From Gp7-AA10 sp035516895 (GTDB lineage: Bacteria; Acidobacteriota; Thermoanaerobaculia; Gp7-AA8), in assembly GCA_035516895.1 (NCBI GenBank), contig DATIZY010000124.1, positions 1-10,087 of the forward strand: DNA of 10,087 nt. The letters run 5' to 3'. Below are positions 5,982 through 10,087 of this stretch, piece after piece (within the stretch, counting starts at the first letter, position 1; every line of letters starts with the position of its first letter). Below the pieces are notes generated by a model. The model was not told the origin of the DNA. It saw only the letters and a list, made by a program, of their open reading frames with translations, and ran no database searches. The translations under genes and the position numbers were made by a program.

Positions 5982-6110
5982 TCAGGGCGGCGGATCGTTG
6001 ATCGCCGGCTCGTCCTCGAGCTCGAACACGATCGCTTCCCAACCGGTGAGCGATCCCCACTCGCCGCGCAGCGGATCTTCGGTTGCGGTCTCCCGCACGA
6101 AATCATTCAT
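5982..6110 (-). CDS. Possible 42-codon ORF, acidic, unidentified
   Basis: The frame reads MNDFVRETATEDPLRGEWGS then LTGWEAIVFELEDEPAINDPPP. It has strong G/C third-position bias and an acidic, aromatic-containing composition more protein-like than the Arg-rich antisense frames elsewhere. The frame is open further upstream (TTG at 6128 or 6176), but no good ribosome binding site precedes any start. It sits in the gap between the DUF4845-like gene and lacI, convergent with the former; its stop follows that gene's stop directly. It could be a short real gene, the remnant of a longer one, or chance. No homologue is recognised. Confidence 0.25.
   Translation of the reverse strand: MNDFVRETATEDPLRGEWGSLTGWEAIVFELEDEPAINDPPP
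5989..6006. terminator. Weak hairpin after the DUF4845-like gene
   Basis: GGCGGATC (5989-5996), a GTT loop, then GATCGCC (6000-6006) form a 7-bp stem with one bulged G, starting 8 nt after the stop codon. There is no T tract on either side, so termination would have to be Rho-assisted or the hairpin may only protect the mRNA end. Confidence 0.25.
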
Positions 6111-6183
6111 GCGTGCGGCTTCGATCAATCGGTGTTCCGGGCCCGCGCTCTCGTGAGCCGCGCCGGCGCGCGTCAAAAAACTT

Positions 6184-6218
6184 TGCGCTCGTGCATTGAC
6201 TTCGTTGCAGTGAGCGCA
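6184..6218. repeat. Interrupted inverted repeat spanning the lacI -35
   Basis: The arms TGCGCTC (6184-6190) and GAGCGCA (6212-6218) are perfect complements. Just inside them lies a second TGCA/TGCA pair (6192-6195, 6206-6209), offset by one base. The TTGACT -35 candidate lies in the centre. It could bind a second regulator, but the arms are short and GC-rich, so chance is possible. Confidence 0.35.
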
Positions 6219-6225
6219 GTAGCGT
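6196..6225 (+). promoter_or_regulatory. Candidate promoter of the lacI-receptor unit
   Basis: TTGACT (6196-6201) matches the -35 consensus at five of six positions. After an 18-nt spacer comes TAGCGT (6220-6225), a poor -10 matching at three positions. Transcription would begin near 6232, placing the palindromic operator (6235-6254) across the whole short leader. Confidence 0.4.
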
Positions 6226-6234
6226 ACGCCACGC

Positions 6235-6254
6235 GAATGTAATCGGTTACATTC
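6235..6254. promoter_or_regulatory. LacI-type operator palindrome abutting the lacI start
   Basis: The arms GAATGTAA (6235-6242) and TTACATTC (6247-6254) are perfect complements around TCGG, whose central CG step is typical of LacI-family sites of the TGTAANCGNTTACA kind. The site ends at the base before the ATG at 6255. A bound repressor would block the early transcribed region, which implies autoregulation. No second copy was noticed in the window. Confidence 0.75.
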
Positions 6255-7241
6255 ATGCCGGATCCGAAGCGACGCGTCACCATCAAGGAAGTTGCCGCGC
6301 AGGCCGGCGTATCCGTCGCCACAATCTCGCGGGTTCTGAACGGCAAAGGTCCGGTTCGCGAGGCGACGTCGCGCCGCGTGATGGAGACGTGTCAGGCGCT
6401 CCGCTTCACGCCGCACGGAATCGCGCGCAGTCTCAGCCTCCGCCGCACCCACACGATCGGACTGCTGCTGCCCGATCTGCACGGCGAGTTCTTCTCCGAA
6501 GTGATTCGCGGCATCGACACGGAGGCGCGCCGCAGCGGCTATCACCTGCTCGTCTCCGGATTTCACAGCGACCGGCAGGAGATGATCGCGGTCTTCCGCG
6601 CGGTGCGCGGGCGCGTCGACGGCTTGATCGTCATGTCGCCCGACCGCGAAGCGGCGATGCTCTGCTCGTACCTGCCGTCCGGGTTTCCGGTGGTGCTGCT
6701 CAACGGCTGCAGCGCGGTGCCGCGCGCGATCACCGTCGACAACTACGGCGGCGCGCAGAAGATGGTCCGCCATCTGCAGGCCCTCGGCCACACGCGCATC
6801 GCATTCATCAAAGGCCCCGAACAGAACGAAGATGCCGCCGAGCGTCTGCGCGGCTATCGCGAGAGCGTTGTCGAAACGATCGAGCTCGAAGGTGATTTCA
6901 GCGAAGAGGCGGGATACGCTGCCGGCGCAAACGTGACGGCCATGCGCAAACCGACCGCGATCTTCGCGGCGAACGACGCCATGGCCGTCGGAGCGCTTTC
7001 GGCGCTGCGCGACGGCGGGGTGCGCGTGCCGCATGACATCGCGCTCGCCGGCTTCGACGACATCCCGATCGCGCGCTTCGTCACGCCGCCGCTGACCACC
7101 GTCAGCGCCGACATCGCGCAGCTCGGCCGCCGCGCATTCGATCTGGTGATTCACGAAGAGGAGCGACACGAAATCCTGCCGGCGACTCTCGTCATTCGCG
7201 AGTCGTGCGGTTCCAACATCATTCGAGGAGGAGCGAAGTGA
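6255..7241 (+). CDS. LacI-family transcriptional regulator
   Basis: A 328-residue repressor of the LacI/GalR family. The N-terminal helix-turn-helix is clear (8-30; 'VTIKEVAAQAGVSVATISRV'), followed by the hinge 'HGIARSL' with the minor-groove Leu60. A type-1 periplasmic-binding-protein-like effector domain spans about 66-320: 'TIGLLLPDLHGEFFSEVIRG', 'VDGLIVMSP', 'AITVDNYGG', 'HTRIAFIKGP', 'PTAIFAANDAMAVGAL' and 'ALAGFDDIPIARFVTPPLTTV'. R198 and D241 sit at usual ligand-contact positions. The segment between 'GYR' (199-201) and 'GDF' (213-215) looks shorter than in most relatives. The start is set by the HTH; no Shine-Dalgarno fits because a palindromic operator occupies the leader. The gene overlaps the TonB receptor start by one base, so it probably controls that receptor and itself. 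The effector is likely a sugar or glycoside, inferred from the family only. Confidence 0.94.
   Translation: MPDPKRRVTIKEVAAQAGVSVATISRVLNGKGPVREATSRRVMETCQALRFTPHGIARSLSLRRTHTIGLLLPDLHGEFFSEVIRGIDTEARRSGYHLLVSGFHSDRQEMIAVFRAVRGRVDGLIVMSPDREAAMLCSYLPSGFPVVLLNGCSAVPRAITVDNYGGAQKMVRHLQALGHTRIAFIKGPEQNEDAAERLRGYRESVVETIELEGDFSEEAGYAAGANVTAMRKPTAIFAANDAMAVGALSALRDGGVRVPHDIALAGFDDIPIARFVTPPLTTVSADIAQLGRRAFDLVIHEEERHEILPATLVIRESCGSNIIRGGAK
7225..7233 (+). promoter_or_regulatory. Strong Shine-Dalgarno for the receptor gene
   Basis: GAGGAGGAG inside the end of lacI lies 7 nt before the ATG at 7241. It fixes the receptor start and should give translation independent of, or stronger than, that of lacI, which lacks such a site. 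Confidence 0.8.
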
Positions 7242-10087
7242 TGAAACGACACTTATGGCTGGTTCTGCTGCTCTCGCTTGGGGTCGCAGCGAGCGCGTTC
7301 GGGCAGTCGGCGACATCGGCGACTCTGCGCGGAACGATCACGAATCCGCGCGGAGGCGGCATCGCGAACGCCGAGATCAACGCCGTGGAGACTGCGACCG
7401 GATTCGTGCACACGGTCCACTCGAGGCCGGACGGCACGTACACGCTGGGCGGACTCACGCCCGGCGCATACAACATCGTGGTCGCCGCACAGGGCTATGA
7501 GCCGAAGAATCAGGACATCACCGTGCTCGTCGGCCAGACGCTCGATCTCAACATCAACATGGCTGCGACCGCGACACTCTCCGAGTCCATTACCGTCGTC
7601 GGCACGCAGGCGGTGGAGACGAAGACGAGCGAGATCGCAACGAACGTCACAACGCAGCAGATCGAGAACCTGCCGCAGGACAACCGCAACTTCCTCAACT
7701 TCGCGGCGATGGCGCCGGGCATCCGTCTGTCGAACGATCCGCTGAACAAAACGTTCGCCGGCGATGCCCAGGATCCCGAGCAGACGAACATCTTCATCGA
7801 CGGCGTCAGCACGAAGAACGACGTCCTGCTCGGCGGAACATCCGGCCAGAACTCGAGCCGCGGCAACCCGTTCCCGCAGAGCGCCGTTCAGGAGTTCCGC
7901 GTCATCACGCAGAACTACAGCGCCCAGTACGACCACGCGTCGAGCGCGATCATCACCGCGGTCACGAAATCCGGCGGCAATCAGTTCCGCGGCCAGGTAT
8001 TCGGCTTCTGGCAGCCGCAAAACTGGGTGGCGCCGACGAAGCTGGGATTCGGCGGCTCGACCCTGACGTCGAACGCGTCATATCGCCGGATCCAGCCCGG
8101 GATCAACTTCGGCGGTCCCATCATCAAGGACAAGCTCAACTACTTCCTCACCTACGAAGGCGACGACGAGCAATCGCAGACGTTCACGAGTATCCCCTCC
8201 GTCGGCGCCGCCATCGCGGGCACGGGGGTGTTTCCCAGCCCGTTCAAACAGACGCTTCTGTTCGGAAAGACCAGCTGGCAGATGGCTCCGAACCAGCTGC
8301 TCGATCTCAGTGCGAATTACCGTCGCGAGCACGAGACGCGCGATTTCGGCGGCACGACCGCCTACCAGTCGGCAACGAACCTCAAGAACTGGGTCTATGG
8401 CACGACGCTTCGCCATCAGTGGAACAACAGCAGCTCTCTGAACGAAGCCTCGTTGAGCTGGCAAAGCTACGGCTGGAATCCCGTGCCCCTGAATACCTCG
8501 CTCGTCGGTTTGAATTTCCAGGGCTGCTGCCGGCTCGGCGGCGGCAGCACAACGCAGGAATTCAGCCAGCGGCGCATCGAGCTGCGCGACAACTACAACT
8601 TCGCGCCGTGGAATGCGATGGGCATTCACAACTTCCAGGTCGGCGGCAACATCGATGCGATGCACTATCGCGTCAACAAGAGCCTCTATGGCAACCCGGA
8701 ATTCGAGTTCAGAAACGATCCGGCGGCCGGCTACTCGTTCACAAACTGCACGTCGACGAACATCGGCAGCGCGCAATGCCAGCCGTTTGAAGCGAACATC
8801 GGCTTCGGCAATCCGATCCTCTCTGCGGGCAACAACGAGTACGGCATCTACGGCGAGGACAACTGGAACGTCAACAAGAACCTGTCGGTGCGCATTGGTC
8901 TTCGCTGGGACTATGAGAGCGATATGCTCGACAACAAATTCGTCACGCCGGCACCCTTTGTCGCTGCATTGCAGGGCAAGACGTTTTCGGCCAACGGCCA
9001 GACGTGGACGATTCCCGACTCGTACTTCTCGAACGGATCGAACCGCAAACCGTTCATGGGCGAAATTCAGCCGCGTCTCGGCATCACATACGACCTCTTC
9101 GGCAACAGCAAGTCCGTCGTGTTCGCCGGCGCGGGACGCTATTACGACCGTGTTTATCTCAACGCGACGCTCGATGAGCGCTATCGGCTTCAGTTCCCCG
9201 TTTATCGCATCGAATTCGCCGCACCGGGCGCGCCGTGCGGGGGAGCCGGCCAGGGACTCTGCTGGAGCCCGAGCGACCTCTCCGTCGCCGGTCTCGACGC
9301 GCTCATCGCGTCTGGCGCGACTGCTCCGGAAGTCTACCTGCTCAATAACAACACAAAGCCGCCGTATTCGAATCAGTGGAACGTCGGTTACCGGCAGGCC
9401 TTCGGCACATGGCTCGGAACGGTGAGCTACGAAGGTGTCCGCGGATATCACGGAATCACATGGCTGTCGGCGGTCGGCATCTGCTGCAGCGCCCTCGCCC
9501 CCGGATTCGGCAACGTGATCATTTCCGATCCGCAGGGAAAGCGTTACTGGTACGACGGCGAGAGCATCTCGCTCGACCGCCCGTACACGAGCCAGACCCA
9601 TTGGGGTGTTCACCTCGTCTACACGCACGCGCGCGCACTGCAGACCGGCAACGATCTGTTCAGCCTCGACGCTCCCAGCGCGTCCGATTACGCGAAGCAC
9701 CCGCCGGCCGGCACGGAACCGAATCACATCGTGGCGACCGGCATTGTGGGCATTCCGTTTGACATCCTGCTGAGTACAACTGCAACGTTCGGAACCGGGC
9801 CTGCAACGACGCTCTTCGATTTCTCGCAGGGATTTGACATTCCCGGTCGCCTGAAGACGGGCGTCACTCCACGGGCCGTCTATCCCGGCGCGGCGTGCGC
9901 CGGCTGCCCCAGTGGCAAGACGCTCGGCTTCGGCTATCGCGACATCGATCTTCGCGCCGAAAAAGCATTTCCCGTGATGCGCGGCGGCTCCAACATTCAG
10001 TTGATCGCCGAAGTCTTCAATGTGTTCAACTGGACGAACTACGGCTGCCTCAACGCGTTCCTCGGGCCCGGCGATTCGGGCGCGTCC
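7241..10087 (+). CDS. Oar-like TonB-dependent outer-membrane receptor (3' end outside window)
   Basis: 949 codons are present and the frame is still open. A signal peptide (1-22, ending 'ASAFGQ') targets export. A carboxypeptidase-regulatory-like beta-sandwich follows (about 27-108; 'LRGTITNPRGGGIANAEI', 'DGTYTLGGLTPGAYNIVV'). Next come a possible TonB box (114-120, SESITVV), a plug domain (about 126-246; 'IENLPQDNRNFLNF', 'IFIDGVS', 'ITAVTKSGGNQFRG') and a beta-barrel. The 'FNVFNWTNYG' motif near 928-935 is typical close to the C-terminus, so I expect only some tens of residues to be missing. This layout matches Oar-like/SusC-like receptors abundant in Acidobacteriota, which import large substrates using TonB energy. 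The frame is intact throughout. It is co-transcribed with a LacI regulator, which suggests carbohydrate-linked control. Eleven cysteines, nearly all in close pairs (429/430, 503/513, 666/674, 748/749, 886/889, and 936), are confined to the barrel. The substrate is unknown. Confidence 0.93.
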   Translation, partial: MKRHLWLVLLLSLGVAASAFGQSATSATLRGTITNPRGGGIANAEINAVETATGFVHTVHSRPDGTYTLGGLTPGAYNIVVAAQGYEPKNQDITVLVGQTLDLNINMAATATLSESITVVGTQAVETKTSEIATNVTTQQIENLPQDNRNFLNFAAMAPGIRLSNDPLNKTFAGDAQDPEQTNIFIDGVSTKNDVLLGGTSGQNSSRGNPFPQSAVQEFRVITQNYSAQYDHASSAIITAVTKSGGNQFRGQVFGFWQPQNWVAPTKLGFGGSTLTSNASYRRIQPGINFGGPIIKDKLNYFLTYEGDDEQSQTFTSIPSVGAAIAGTGVFPSPFKQTLLFGKTSWQMAPNQLLDLSANYRREHETRDFGGTTAYQSATNLKNWVYGTTLRHQWNNSSSLNEASLSWQSYGWNPVPLNTSLVGLNFQGCCRLGGGSTTQEFSQRRIELRDNYNFAPWNAMGIHNFQVGGNIDAMHYRVNKSLYGNPEFEFRNDPAAGYSFTNCTSTNIGSAQCQPFEANIGFGNPILSAGNNEYGIYGEDNWNVNKNLSVRIGLRWDYESDMLDNKFVTPAPFVAALQGKTFSANGQTWTIPDSYFSNGSNRKPFMGEIQPRLGITYDLFGNSKSVVFAGAGRYYDRVYLNATLDERYRLQFPVYRIEFAAPGAPCGGAGQGLCWSPSDLSVAGLDALIASGATAPEVYLLNNNTKPPYSNQWNVGYRQAFGTWLGTVSYEGVRGYHGITWLSAVGICCSALAPGFGNVIISDPQGKRYWYDGESISLDRPYTSQTHWGVHLVYTHARALQTGNDLFSLDAPSASDYAKHPPAGTEPNHIVATGIVGIPFDILLSTTATFGTGPATTLFDFSQGFDIPGRLKTGVTPRAVYPGAACAGCPSGKTLGFGYRDIDLRAEKAFPVMRGGSNIQLIAEVFNVFNWTNYGCLNAFLGPGDSGAS

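Noticed and set aside
6111..7316. Long minus-strand frame through lacI that ends in the small ORF at 5982
   Set aside because: The part opposite lacI has no motifs and is antisense to a certain gene. Only the short end at 5982-6110 was kept, at low confidence.
8078..9727. 549-codon minus-strand open frame inside the receptor gene
   Set aside because: It lies fully antisense to an intact TonB receptor reading frame with recognisable domains. It has no domain, signal or ribosome binding site, and third-position bias explains its openness.
1..10087. CRISPR arrays, tRNA or rRNA genes, insertion sequences or phage genes
   Set aside because: I saw no regularly spaced repeats, no cloverleaf or rRNA-like sequence, no transposase or integrase motifs and no terminal inverted repeats.

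Overview
The window is G+C-rich DNA packed with genes whose codons strongly favour G or C in the third position; that bias is why long open frames also appear opposite the real genes. The gene content is a eukaryotic-like phospho-signalling set (Ser/Thr kinase, PP2C phosphatase, three FHA proteins), a class III cyclase and a very large Oar-like TonB-dependent receptor with a carboxypeptidase-regulatory N-terminus. This points to a Gram-negative, didermal bacterium with complex signalling. Acidobacteriota is my best guess. Gemmatimonadota or Myxococcota are possible, and no rRNA or other marker in the window settles it.

Left part (1-3194, minus strand). Four genes run in the order PP2C phosphatase, membrane trypsin-like protease with C-terminal FHA domain, zinc-ribbon/FHA protein, and Ser/Thr protein kinase (only its first 20 codons lie in the window). 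Gaps are 7 and 5 nt, and the last pair overlaps as ATGA, so this looks like one operon. It holds the writer (kinase), eraser (PP2C) and two readers (FHA) of Thr phosphorylation. One reader is joined through a membrane segment to a periplasmic protease domain.

Divergent control region (3195-3326). Two perfect TATAAT hexamers face away from each other, one for the phosphatase operon and one for the cyclase. A perfect GC-rich inverted repeat sits 2 nt upstream of the phosphatase ATG.

Middle part (3327-5981, plus strand). An FHA-GAF-adenylate cyclase (predicted class IIIb) is followed by a compact type I signal peptidase. Next comes a small single-pass membrane protein that looks like a distant DUF4845 relative, with its own TATACT box and a strong Shine-Dalgarno. 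Positions 5982-6254 hold a possible hairpin, a doubtful 42-codon minus-strand ORF, and the promoter/operator of the next unit.

Right part (6255-10087, plus strand). A LacI-family regulator is preceded by a perfect palindrome ending at the base before its ATG. Its stop overlaps the start of the TonB-dependent receptor gene (TGATG), which runs off the window after 949 codons. This reads as an autoregulated uptake unit in which LacI senses a compound, probably a sugar, imported through the receptor.
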